Source: Sva-07 sp963698565 (lineage in GTDB: Bacteria; Actinomycetota; Acidimicrobiia; Acidimicrobiales; Ilumatobacteraceae). Taken from it: a DNA stretch of 64,000 bases. Positions within the stretch are counted from its first letter, which is position 1, and each line of letters opens with the position of its first letter. Below the pieces are notes generated by a model. The model was given only the letters and a program-made list of their open reading frames with translations, ran no database searches and was not told where the DNA came from. The stretch is taken from assembly GCA_963698565.1 (NCBI GenBank), contig CAVORH010000003.1, positions 1-64,000 on the forward strand, given 5' to 3'. Of the stretch, positions 48,340 through 56,873 are shown in pieces. Position numbers and translations under genes: made by a program.

Positions 48340-50697
48340 TCAGGTGGTCCTCTCGGGTGGGTCGGTGGCGGGTCCGTTGAAGGTGTCGGCCGGCGATGCG
48401 TCGACGATCGGATCGTGCTCGGTCGCTGCGAGCACCTGATCGGTGCGGGCAGCTGGTGCGGCGCCGCGGGCATGGACGGGGTGGCGGCTCGGCGGCTTGA
48501 CCGAACGCAGCACGACCATCGACCGGTCGAGCACCGCCAGGACGTCGCCGGGGCGTTTGTTGACGGTGCGAGCGCTCCCGCGTTTCGGGTCGGCGGTGTC
48601 GAGGTCGATCGTCCAGCGTCGGCTCCATTGCGGGCCGGGGATGCGCCAGTCCATCGTGTGGTCACTGGCGTTGAAGATCACGAGAAAGCTGTCGTCGACG
48701 ATGCGTTCACCGTAGGCGTCGGTTGTCGGAATCGACTCGCCGTTCATGAAAACTGCGACGGATCGAGCGAATCCGGCGTCCCAGTCGTCGTCGGTCATCT
48801 CCTCGCCGTCGGGTCGCAGCCACGCGAGGTCTTCGATGCCACGGATCTTGCTGCCCTGGAACCAGCGGCGTCGGCGGAACACCGGATGGCTGCGCCGGAA
48901 CGAGATCACTCGCTGGCACCACTTCGCGAAGTCGGTGTCGATGTCGGTCCAGTCGAACCAGGAGATCTCGTTGTCCTGGCAGTACGCGTTGTTGTTGCCG
49001 CCCTGGGTGCGTCCGAGTTCGTCGCCACCGAGCAGCATCGGCACGCCCTGCGACAGCAGGAGCGTCGTGACGAGGTTGCGCTGCTGGCGGGCACGGAACG
49101 CGTTGATGGCGACGTCGTCGGTGGGACCCTCGACGCCGTGGTTCCACGACCGGTTGTGCGATTCGCCGTCGTTGCCGTCCTCGCCGTTCGCGTCGTTGTG
49201 TTTCTCGTTGTACGACACCAGGTCGCGCAACGGGAACCCGTCGTGCGCCGTCACGAAGTTGATCGAGGCGGTCGGCCGGCGCGTGTCGGCCTCGTACAGG
49301 TCGGAGCTGCCGGTGAAGCGATAGCCGAACTCGGCGAGCGTCGACGGCTCACCCCGCCAGAAGTCGCGGATCGTGTCGCGATAGCGACCGTTCCACTCGC
49401 TCCACTGCGGTGGGAAGTTGCCCACCTGGTAGCCGCCTTCGCCGATGTCCCACGGCTCGGCGATCAGCTTGACCTGCGACACCACCGGATCCTGTTGGAC
49501 CAGGTCGAAGAAGGCCGAGAGACGATCGACGTCGTACAGCTCGCGGGCGAGCGTCGAGGCGAGGTCGAACCTGAATCCGTCGACGTGCATCTCGGTCACC
49601 CAGTAGCGCAGGCTGTCCATGATCAGCTGCAGCACGTGCGGGTGGCGCATGTTGAGGCTGTTGCCGGTGCCCGTGAAGTCGAGGTAGTAGCGGGGGTCGT
49701 CGGCCATCGTGCGGTAGTAGGCGAGGTTGTCGATCCCGCGCATCGACAGCATCGGGCCGAGGTGGTTGCCTTCGGCGGTGTGGTTGTAGACGACGTCGAG
49801 GATCACCTCGATGCCGGCCGCGTGGAGCGTCTTGACCATCGTCTTGAACTCCTGCACCTGGCCGAGCGCCGCCGAGGACGTGTAGCCGTTGTGCGGCGCG
49901 AGGAAGGCGATCGAGTTGTAGCCCCAGTAGTTGCGCAAGCCGCGTTCGACGAGGTGGTGGTCGTGCACGAACTGGTGAACCGGCATCAGTTCGACTGCTG
50001 TGACGCCCAGCCGCTTGAGGTGCTCGATGACGGCGGGGTGAGCGAGGCCCGAGTAGGTGCCGCGCAACGCGGCAGGGACATCGGGGTGCTGCATCGTGAG
50101 GCCGCGGACGTGGGTCTCGTAGATGATCGTCTCGTGGAGTTCGACGTCGGGCGGGCGGTCGTTGCCCCAGTCGAAGAACCGGTCGCCGACGACCGCCTTG
50201 GGGACGTGCGGAGCGCTGTCGGCGGTGTTGGGGCGGTCGGGATCGGCGAAGTCGTAGCCGAAGCATGCCTCCGACCAGTCGACCTCCCCGGCGATCGCCT
50301 TGGCGTACGGATCGAGCAGCAGCTTCGACGGGTTGCACCAGAGCCCGCGTGCGGGCTCCCATGGCCCGTGGACGCGGAACCCGTAACGCTGACCCGGCCG
50401 GATGTCGGGAAGGTAGGCGTGCCAGCAGTGGCCGTCGACCTCGGTGAGCGAGATGCGCACCTCGTCGATGTCGCCGTGGTCCTGGCGGTTCCCCGGACCA
50501 CTGTGGGCACCGGCGTTGTCGCCGAGCAGACACAGCTCCACGCCGTCGGCGACGCTGGAGAAGATCGAGAAGTTCGTCCCCGATCCGTCGTAGTAGGCCC
50601 CGAGCGGATACGGATTGCCGACCCACACACGCGGGTTCGAGCGAGCACGGTCATCGGTGTTGGGCACGACGGTGAGTCTTGCCCAGTTGGGCCCCAT
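48340..50697 (-). CDS. glgX: Glycogen debranching enzyme
   Basis: 785 residues from ATG 50697; GTG 50667 (VPNTDDRARSNPRVWVGNP) is an alternative start ten codons in. GlgX hydrolyses alpha-1,6 branches left after phosphorylase action. The GH13_11 layout is typical: CBM48-like NPYPLGAYYDGSGTNFSIFS, YGFRVHGPWEPARGLWCNP, YETHVRGLTMQHPDVP, VILDVVYNHTAEGNHLGP, nucleophile Asp in MHVDGFRFDLASTLAREL (~370), Glu in LIAEPWDIGEGGYQVG (~410) and NFVTAHDGFPLRDLVSYNEK. It is the first gene of the minus-strand operon, so the operon promoter should lie in the 57 bases before the HNH gene or inside it. Some family members act as TreX. Confidence 0.94.
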   Translation of the reverse strand: MGPNWARLTVVPNTDDRARSNPRVWVGNPYPLGAYYDGSGTNFSIFSSVADGVELCLLGDNAGAHSGPGNRQDHGDIDEVRISLTEVDGHCWHAYLPDIRPGQRYGFRVHGPWEPARGLWCNPSKLLLDPYAKAIAGEVDWSEACFGYDFADPDRPNTADSAPHVPKAVVGDRFFDWGNDRPPDVELHETIIYETHVRGLTMQHPDVPAALRGTYSGLAHPAVIEHLKRLGVTAVELMPVHQFVHDHHLVERGLRNYWGYNSIAFLAPHNGYTSSAALGQVQEFKTMVKTLHAAGIEVILDVVYNHTAEGNHLGPMLSMRGIDNLAYYRTMADDPRYYLDFTGTGNSLNMRHPHVLQLIMDSLRYWVTEMHVDGFRFDLASTLARELYDVDRLSAFFDLVQQDPVVSQVKLIAEPWDIGEGGYQVGNFPPQWSEWNGRYRDTIRDFWRGEPSTLAEFGYRFTGSSDLYEADTRRPTASINFVTAHDGFPLRDLVSYNEKHNDANGEDGNDGESHNRSWNHGVEGPTDDVAINAFRARQQRNLVTTLLLSQGVPMLLGGDELGRTQGGNNNAYCQDNEISWFDWTDIDTDFAKWCQRVISFRRSHPVFRRRRWFQGSKIRGIEDLAWLRPDGEEMTDDDWDAGFARSVAVFMNGESIPTTDAYGERIVDDSFLVIFNASDHTMDWRIPGPQWSRRWTIDLDTADPKRGSARTVNKRPGDVLAVLDRSMVVLRSVKPPSRHPVHARGAAPAARTDQVLAATEHDPIVDASPADTFNGPATDPPERTT

Positions 50698-50754
50698 GTC
50701 AAACCCGACGGTGTCGCGGCGTCGGGTTGTTCTCCGGTGCCCGACCCTGGCGGG

Positions 50755-52050
50755 TCAGGCGGCGGTTCGTCGGCCGGGTGGTGCGGTGGTGTGGGTGACG
50801 CCGTCGGGCAGGCGAAGGGTGAGTTCGCGGTTGGGCCCGAGTTCGATGATCCAGTTGTGGTGGTGGATCTTGGTGTGGTGGACGGCGCACACCGGTACGA
50901 GGTTGTCGAGGTCGGTGCCGCCGCCGTGGCGCCACCAGATGATGTGGTGGAGTTTGCAGCGGTCGTAGCCGACCATGCAGCCCGGGATCGCGCAGGTTCG
51001 GTACAGGCCGCGTAGCGCGCGTCGTTGTGCCCGGTTCGCCAACCGGGTGGTGCGACCGAGGTTCAACTCGCCGGGTGCATGCAACACGACACCGTTGCGC
51101 ACGACGACCGCGTGGACGTCGGCGGTGTCGGCGAGCTCGGTGAGCACTCGGGCAGGGATCTCGACAGGGATCGAGAACTCGGCGACCGGGCCGGTCCGGC
51201 CGGTGGCGTCGGCGTCGATCACGACGACGACCTCCGTTCTGGCCGGCTTCGGACGCGTCGGCGACGGGCGATGCCGATCCCCGTGACAGCTGGGATCGTC
51301 GTCGGTGGTGCCTGCGCCGCCGGATGAATCGTCGAGAACCTCGTCCAACAAGAGGCGGGCGACGGCCTGGGCGGCGAGGTAGCGCTGTTTCTCGATCGGG
51401 TCGTCGGGACACTCATCGGGCACGGTCTGGCCGAACAAGGTCTGCACCGTGGCGTCGATCCGTCCGGCGATCCTGACGCCGGTGACCGGGTCGAACTTGG
51501 CCGACAGGTTCCACATGCCCTCGGCGTCGACCCAGCTCCGCGCACGCGCGCTGCGGCGCTGGCGGGCCAGGCGGTCGAGGCCGTCGCCCTCCTGCAGCCG
51601 TTTGGTCTCCAGTTCCAGTCGGCGGGCGAAGTCGTCGACGCTGCCGGCCTTGGCGACATCGACCAGCGCGTCGGCACGCTCGATCAACTCGTTGCGCTTT
51701 GCTGGATCGACCTGCTTGGTGGCGCGGCTGACGGCGTCGACATGATCGGCGGTGATGGCACCGTCATCGAGCGCACCCGCCAACCTCGGGGTCTGCTGCA
51801 GGGTCGCTGACCGCTCCGTCGACTTCGTGGCTTGGTTCAACGATTTCTTGGATGCGTTGGCAATGCGTCGTTCGGGGAACGAATCGACATCACGCAACCG
51901 TGCGACGAGACCAGCGTGCTGGGCATCACACCAGGCCTGCACCTCACGCACCGCGACCAGGCCCGACTCGATCGCATCAGCACCCGCAGACGAGTCCGAG
52001 CGCACCGCGGCGATCGCCCCGACCCGCTCGACCACCGCTGCGATCTCCAT
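50755..52050 (-). CDS. DUF222 / HNH endonuclease-domain protein
   Basis: About 431 residues from ATG 52050 (MEIAAVVERVGAIAAVRSD); GTG 52059 is an alternative. TCTACT lies nine bases before the ATG, so a leaderless start is possible. The first ~300 residues match DUF222 (VREVQAWCDAQHAGLVARLR; SARARSWVDAEGMWNLSAKF). The C-terminus has an HNH nuclease fold: CAIPGCMVGYDRCKLHHIIW then WWRHGGGTDLDNLVPVCAVHH with His and Asn of the active site and zinc-binding cysteines. Such proteins are abundant and repeated in actinobacterial genomes; their role is unknown. It lies upstream of glgX on the same strand, probably as a separate unit. Confidence 0.88.
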   Translation of the reverse strand: MEIAAVVERVGAIAAVRSDSSAGADAIESGLVAVREVQAWCDAQHAGLVARLRDVDSFPERRIANASKKSLNQATKSTERSATLQQTPRLAGALDDGAITADHVDAVSRATKQVDPAKRNELIERADALVDVAKAGSVDDFARRLELETKRLQEGDGLDRLARQRRSARARSWVDAEGMWNLSAKFDPVTGVRIAGRIDATVQTLFGQTVPDECPDDPIEKQRYLAAQAVARLLLDEVLDDSSGGAGTTDDDPSCHGDRHRPSPTRPKPARTEVVVVIDADATGRTGPVAEFSIPVEIPARVLTELADTADVHAVVVRNGVVLHAPGELNLGRTTRLANRAQRRALRGLYRTCAIPGCMVGYDRCKLHHIIWWRHGGGTDLDNLVPVCAVHHTKIHHHNWIIELGPNRELTLRLPDGVTHTTAPPGRRTAA

Positions 52051-52179
52051 ACCGACCACAGTAGAGATGGGGTGTCACACAGTTGACCGAGGCGAGCAGC
52101 GAACCGTTCGTGTCGGGTTCCGGGTGGACCATCCCACCCGGAACTGCACGCAAACGTGCCGAGCCGGGAGCGGCCGGCG

Positions 52180-54474
52180 TCAGTCGCCGGCGACGGGTGA
52201 GAGGTCGTCGGAACCGTGGGCAGCGAGCGGAGCGTCGGGATGGTGCATCTTCGATTCGCCCGCCTGGATCGCTTCCAGGAGATGAATCGAGATGTCGGCG
52301 ACGCGTACCTGGTCCTCCTCGACGCCGGCACCCTTCACGCCGTCGTCCATCATGATGTAGCAGAACGGGCAGGCGGTGGCGACCCGGCTGGCACCGGTGG
52401 AGATCGCCTCGGCGGCGCGCTCGTCGTTGACCTTGGTGCCGGTGTTCTCCTCCATCCACATGCGGGCGCCGCCGGCGCCGCAGCACATGCCCTTGGTGCC
52501 GTTGCGCGGCATCTCCACCACGTCGACACCCTTGATCGAGGCGACCACCTTGCGCGGCGCGAGGTACACGTCGTTGTGGCGGCCGAGGTAGCAGGAGTCG
52601 TGGTAGGTGATGCGCTCCTCGAGCGTCGCCTGGCTCACGTCGAGCTGACCGCTCTCGATCAGTTCCTCCAGCAGTTGTGTGTGGTGGACGACTTCGTAGT
52701 TGCCGCCGATCTGCGGGTACTCGTTGAGCAGGGTGTTGAAGCAGTGCGGGCACTGGGTGATGATCTTCTTCACGCCCATGCCGTTGAGCATCTCGACGTT
52801 CGGCTGGGCGAGCATCTGGAACAGGTACTCGTTGCCGGAGCGACGGGCCGAGTCCCCGGTGCACATCTCCGACGGGCCGAGGATCGACACGTCGATGCCC
52901 GCACGGCGCAGCAGCTGTGCCATGGCCTGCGTGACCTTCTTGTTCTTGTCGTCGAACGATCCGGCGCAGCCCACCCAGTAGAGGTACTCGGACTGCAGTG
53001 CCTCACCCGGATCGACGATCGTGACGCCGTCGAGGCCCTCGGCCCAGTCGCCGCGCTCGCCCTGGTTCATGCCCCAGGGGTTCATCTGGTTCTCCATCGC
53101 CCGGTAGGCGTTGCCCAACTCGGCGGGGAAGTTCGACTCCATCAGCGACAGGTAGCGCCGCATGTCGAAGATCTTGTCGGTGATCTCGATGTTGACCGGG
53201 CAGATCTCGTCGCAGGCCTTGCACGTGGTGCACGCCCAGATCTCCTCGGCGGTGATCCGCTCGAACAACGAGTCGGCGCTGACCGTGATCTCGGCGTCGA
53301 CGCCGAGCGGTGGGCTGACGACGGGGGTGCCGGTGGCGGCCATCACTTCGCCCGACTTGAGCACGATCTCGCGAGGGTCGAGCGGCTTGCCCGTGGCGTG
53401 GGCGGGGCAGACGCTGGTGCAACGGCCGCACATCGTGCAGGCGTCGAGGTCGAGCAACTGCTTCCACGTGAAGTCCTCGATCGTGGAGGCGCCGAAGCTC
53501 TCGAGCTCGGTCTCCTCCAGGTTCGGCATCGGCCGCATCGCGCCCTTCGGACGGTCCTTGTCCGACAGGTACATGTTGAGCGGCGAGGTGAAGATGTGGC
53601 GGAGCATCGTGATCGGCAGCAGTGCCAGGAACACGATGAACGACGCGACGTGGACGATCCACATCCACTGGTGCCACGTGTCGAGCGACGACTGCGACCA
53701 TCCGTCGACCAGGGTGGCCAGCGGGTAGCCGACGAAGCTCCACTTCTCGTAGCTGGGCATGCCCTCTTGGGCGATGCGGAACATCTCGGCGCCGAACCCG
53801 GTGACCCCGACGGCGAAGAACGTGGCGAGGATGGCGGCGTGTTCCGGCTTCGACTTGATCCGGATGCGGTAGGGGCGCTGCACGTAGCGCCGCACGATCG
53901 CCCACACGATGCCGCCGAGGAACACGAGGCCGGCGAGGTCACCGACGAAGATGTACGCCTGGTAGGTCGTGCCGTGGAGGAACTTGAGTTCCTCCGGCAA
54001 CTGGTGATCGATCTCGAGCACGGTGGTCACGCCGAGCAGCACGAGGAACCCGAAGTAGATCATCGAGTGCATGAGGCCGGCGCCGGCATCGCGGAGCAGC
54101 GTCTGCATGTAGGCCCCGGCGCGGAAGCTCTTCAGCCGCTGGCCGACGTTCTTCGTGGTCGTGTGCCGCTGCGCCGGCGCGCCGCGTTCCCAGTTCTTCA
54201 TCCGGTTGGAGAACATGAACGCCCCCCAGATGACCATCACCGGGATGATCGTGTAGAACGCGATCTGGATCGGACCGGCGATGTTGACGAACACCTTGCG
54301 GTGGACGGCGTTGTCGTTCTCCCAGCCCGTGATCTGGGGCAGGACCCCGGACACCGCGATGAAGATGCCCATGGCGATGCCGAGCACCAAGGCGAGCTGG
54401 TGTGGCTTGACCCGCTTGGGCGGCTTGGGTGCGCCGTCGGCGGTCGTCTCGTCGTGTTCGACTGTCGTGCTCAT
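52180..54474 (-). CDS. Membrane iron-sulfur oxidoreductase (NarI-like + 4Fe-4S + CCG domains)
   Basis: 764 residues from ATG 54474. The first ~310 residues hold about six membrane helices of a NarI/respiratory cytochrome b type domain (LALVLGIAMGIFIAVSGVLP; IAFYTIIPVMVIWGAFMF; HVASFIVFLALLPITML). Two 4Fe-4S motifs follow, CTMCGRCTSVCPAHATGKP (~350) and CTTCKACDEICPVNIE (~420), then two CCG domains as in heterodisulfide reductase subunit B: CPHCFNTLLNEYPQ, YHDSCYLGRHND, CCGAGGARMWME and ACPFCYIMMDDG. This is the architecture of mycobacterial Rv0338c, thought to pass electrons from electron-transfer flavoprotein of fatty-acid oxidation to quinone. Here that role is inferred. It is followed downstream by the HNH gene and preceded by a cyclic-nucleotide-binding protein. 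Confidence 0.88.
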   Translation of the reverse strand: MSTTVEHDETTADGAPKPPKRVKPHQLALVLGIAMGIFIAVSGVLPQITGWENDNAVHRKVFVNIAGPIQIAFYTIIPVMVIWGAFMFSNRMKNWERGAPAQRHTTTKNVGQRLKSFRAGAYMQTLLRDAGAGLMHSMIYFGFLVLLGVTTVLEIDHQLPEELKFLHGTTYQAYIFVGDLAGLVFLGGIVWAIVRRYVQRPYRIRIKSKPEHAAILATFFAVGVTGFGAEMFRIAQEGMPSYEKWSFVGYPLATLVDGWSQSSLDTWHQWMWIVHVASFIVFLALLPITMLRHIFTSPLNMYLSDKDRPKGAMRPMPNLEETELESFGASTIEDFTWKQLLDLDACTMCGRCTSVCPAHATGKPLDPREIVLKSGEVMAATGTPVVSPPLGVDAEITVSADSLFERITAEEIWACTTCKACDEICPVNIEITDKIFDMRRYLSLMESNFPAELGNAYRAMENQMNPWGMNQGERGDWAEGLDGVTIVDPGEALQSEYLYWVGCAGSFDDKNKKVTQAMAQLLRRAGIDVSILGPSEMCTGDSARRSGNEYLFQMLAQPNVEMLNGMGVKKIITQCPHCFNTLLNEYPQIGGNYEVVHHTQLLEELIESGQLDVSQATLEERITYHDSCYLGRHNDVYLAPRKVVASIKGVDVVEMPRNGTKGMCCGAGGARMWMEENTGTKVNDERAAEAISTGASRVATACPFCYIMMDDGVKGAGVEEDQVRVADISIHLLEAIQAGESKMHHPDAPLAAHGSDDLSPVAGD

Positions 54475-54557
54475 GTCGGCGGCAACGCTAGTCGTTGCCC
54501 CTGCGCGCGGTCATGTCCGCTGCCAGTGCATCCGAGGGCGGACCCCGGATGCAACCG

Positions 54558-54983
54558 TCAGCCGAAGTTCTGGCGGTCGAGTTCGCGGATGCGGGCGGCG
54601 AGGCTGGCGAGCAGCTTGTGGGTGATCGCGGGCACCGAGTCGAGCACGCCGAGGAAGCGACGTTGGTCGATCACGAGCAGCGTGCAGTCGGTCGAGCAGA
54701 TCGCCGTGGCGGTGCGCGGACCGTGGTCGAGCAGCGACAACTCGCCGACCACGGAGCCGGCGCCGAGTGTTGCCACCTTGCGGTTGTTGCGCTTGACCTC
54801 GATCTCGCCATCGATCACGACGAATGCTTCGCGGCCGGTCTGGCCCTGGTCGACGATGAGGGTGCCCGCGGTCATCCGGATCTCGTCGCTGGCCTTGGCC
54901 ACCTTCTCGAGTTCTTTCGTGTTGCACCCGCTGAACAACGAAACCGTGCGCAGGGTGTCGAGGTGTTGCTTCTTGCTCGCCAT
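54558..54983 (-). CDS. Cyclic nucleotide-binding domain protein (stand-alone)
   Basis: 141 residues from ATG 54983 (MASKKQHLDTLRTVSLFSGC). The whole protein is one cNMP-binding beta-roll: LIVDQGQTGREAFVVIDGEI, GSVVGELSLLDHGPRTATAI with the phosphate-binding cassette (GE-L-S...R-T-A), and a final C helix (LASLAARIRELDRQNFG). There is no helix-turn-helix as in CRP, so it is a binding or regulatory module acting on a partner. The next gene on the same strand is the membrane iron-sulfur oxidoreductase, 83 bases on. A -10-like TAGTGT lies seven bases before the ATG, so it may be leaderless. Confidence 0.88.
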   Translation of the reverse strand: MASKKQHLDTLRTVSLFSGCNTKELEKVAKASDEIRMTAGTLIVDQGQTGREAFVVIDGEIEVKRNNRKVATLGAGSVVGELSLLDHGPRTATAICSTDCTLLVIDQRRFLGVLDSVPAITHKLLASLAARIRELDRQNFG

Positions 54984-55055
54984 GTAGCGAACACTAGGTC
55001 TTTTCGTGCACCCCGGAGCGCAACGGAGGATTCGACGGCCCGACGAATGCGCTGG

Positions 55056-55805
55056 TCAGGCCGTGCCGGCCTGCGCGGCGACCGCGGCGGCGGCCGCCGC
55101 AACCGCGTCGGCGTCACCGAGATAGTCGGCTGAGACGACCCCGAGACGGTCGTCGAAGCGGTACTGGCGCGGTGCCCCGGTCGGGATGTTGACGTCGGCG
55201 ATGTCGTCGTCGCTCACGTCCTCGAGGTGCTTGAGCAATCCGCGCAGTGAGTTCCCGTGGGCGGTCACGAGCACGTCGAGGCCGGCCAGCAACTGTGGTG
55301 CGATCTGGTCGTACCAGTAGGGCAGGACCCGGTCGACGACGTCCTTCAGGCATTCGCTCGCCGGCAGCACGTCGGGTGGCAGGTGTGCGTACCGCGGATC
55401 GTTGATCGGGTGTTCGGGGCTGTCGAGCGGCACCGGGGGCGGTGGTGTCGCATAGCCGCGACGCCAGGCGTGCACCTGTTCGGCGCCGTGGCGCTCGGTG
55501 GTCTCCTTCTTGTCGAGACCCTGGAGTGCTCCGTAGTGGCGCTCGTTGAGGCGCCAGCTGCGCTGCACCGGCAGCCACGACTGGTCCATCGCCGCGAGGG
55601 CGAGATTCTGGGTGACGACCGCGCGGGTCTGCAAGGAGGTGTGCGACGTGTCGAACCGGAGACCGGCTTCGGCCATCGTCACGCCGGCGGCAGTGGCCTC
55701 GACGGCGCCCTTCTCGGTGAGGGGGACGTCGTGCCAGCCGGTGAAGAGGTTGGCGAGGTTCCACTCCGACTGGCCGTGGCGGAGGATCACGAGTGTTCCG
55801 GTCAT
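55056..55805 (-). CDS. gpmA: 2,3-bisphosphoglycerate-dependent phosphoglycerate mutase
   Basis: 249 residues from ATG 55805 (MTGTLVILRHGQSEWN), the standard length of GpmA. The phospho-histidine motif LRHGQSEWN (~10), WRLNERHYGALQGLDKKETT (~90) with the catalytic Glu, and AHGNSLRGLLKHLE (~185) with the second His are all present. It interconverts 3- and 2-phosphoglycerate in glycolysis and gluconeogenesis. The C-terminal tail is unusually Ala-rich (AAAAAAVAAQAGTA). It is a single gene between the cNMP-binding protein and the alpha/beta hydrolase. Confidence 0.95.
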   Translation of the reverse strand: MTGTLVILRHGQSEWNLANLFTGWHDVPLTEKGAVEATAAGVTMAEAGLRFDTSHTSLQTRAVVTQNLALAAMDQSWLPVQRSWRLNERHYGALQGLDKKETTERHGAEQVHAWRRGYATPPPPVPLDSPEHPINDPRYAHLPPDVLPASECLKDVVDRVLPYWYDQIAPQLLAGLDVLVTAHGNSLRGLLKHLEDVSDDDIADVNIPTGAPRQYRFDDRLGVVSADYLGDADAVAAAAAAVAAQAGTA

Positions 55806-55937
55806 GTGACGATGGTACCGATGCACGGCGCGCAGTCGAAGACGGTCGGGCGTGGCGCAGAAGTTGCAGGTGACCGGCTCGGTGGCGACAGCAACACGCA
55901 CCACGTGGTCGTGAATCCGTCGGTGCAGGGGGGGGCG

Positions 55938-56777
55938 TCAGTGCAGTGGGGCGACGAGTTCGACGGCGAGTGCAGGGAACTCGTCGGTCAAGCTCAGGTG
56001 GCCGCGTCCGTCGACGATGCGCAGTTCGGAGCCGGGGATCAGCGCTGCGGTGTGACGGCTGTGGGCGAGCGGCACCAGGTGGTCGTCGGCGCCGTGGACG
56101 ACGATGACCGGCGCGGTGATCGTCGTCGGGTCGAAGTTCCACGGTCGACCCTGCACGGTGATGTCGTGCGCGTAGCCGACGACACCCGGCCGGAACGCCT
56201 CGGCCATCGTCGCCATCAACGAGGCGAGGTTCGAGCCGTCGGCCAGCCAGGCGTCGTCGACCGGACCGAGGTCGATGTCCCCGCCGTCGAAGAAGCCCGA
56301 TCCGTCGATGCCGTAGTGCTCCTCGCACCAGGCGACCGCGGCGGCTTCGTCGTTCATCGCCATGATGTCGAGCTCCGACTGCAGGTAGCCGTCGCTGGCA
56401 CCGGGCCACGACATGTCGGTGTTGCCCGCAGCGACGATCGCGCCGGCGACACGATCGCCGAGCAGCGCTGCGCACGCAACGGTGTACGGTCCGCCCGACG
56501 ACAGCCCGATGAGGGCGAATCGGTCGATGCCGAGATGATCGGCGAGGGCAACGACGTCGTCGGCCCAGTCACTGGTGTTCCGGCCGGCGCAGGGATCCGA
56601 TCCGCCGTAGCCGGGTCGGTCAGCGGTGATCACCCGGACGCCGACCGCGGCGAAGTTGGCGTCGAGGCCCGCCAACTCGAGGCGCGAACCCGGCGCGCCG
56701 TGGAAGTAGAACACGACCGGACCGGCGGGCGCGCCGAGATCCGTGTACGCGAGCGTGCGTCCATCCGTCAACGTCAT
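55938..56777 (-). CDS. Alpha/beta-fold hydrolase
   Basis: About 279 residues from ATG 56777 (MTLTDGRTLAYTDLGAP); a GTG at 56792 would add five residues. The alpha/beta hydrolase core is clear: VVFYFHGAPGSRLEL (oxyanion loop), ITADRPGYGGSDP, nucleophile Ser in LIGLSSGGPYTV (~95), acid Asp in VVHGADDHLVPLAHS (~225) and catalytic His in VDGRGHLSLTDEF (~255). Its substrate is unknown. It is divergent from an M14 carboxypeptidase gene, with a perfect inverted repeat between them that may regulate one or both. Confidence 0.85.
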   Translation of the reverse strand: MTLTDGRTLAYTDLGAPAGPVVFYFHGAPGSRLELAGLDANFAAVGVRVITADRPGYGGSDPCAGRNTSDWADDVVALADHLGIDRFALIGLSSGGPYTVACAALLGDRVAGAIVAAGNTDMSWPGASDGYLQSELDIMAMNDEAAAVAWCEEHYGIDGSGFFDGGDIDLGPVDDAWLADGSNLASLMATMAEAFRPGVVGYAHDITVQGRPWNFDPTTITAPVIVVHGADDHLVPLAHSRHTAALIPGSELRIVDGRGHLSLTDEFPALAVELVAPLH

Positions 56778-56820
56778 CGCCGAGTCGACCACGCACCGAC
56801 CGTACCCCGAGCGACGTACC

Positions 56821-56839
56821 CGATGTGTCTGACACATCG
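56821..56839. promoter_or_regulatory. Perfect inverted repeat between divergent genes
   Basis: CGATGTGTCTGACACATCG: nine-base arms around a single central T. It lies in the gap between the divergent alpha/beta hydrolase and M14 carboxypeptidase, 35 bases before the GTG start of the latter. The size and symmetry suit a dimeric repressor such as TetR or GntR type. No candidate regulator is adjacent. Confidence 0.5.
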
Positions 56840-56873
56840 CGTACGTCTCGGGGTGGACGCGTAGTCTGCCGAC

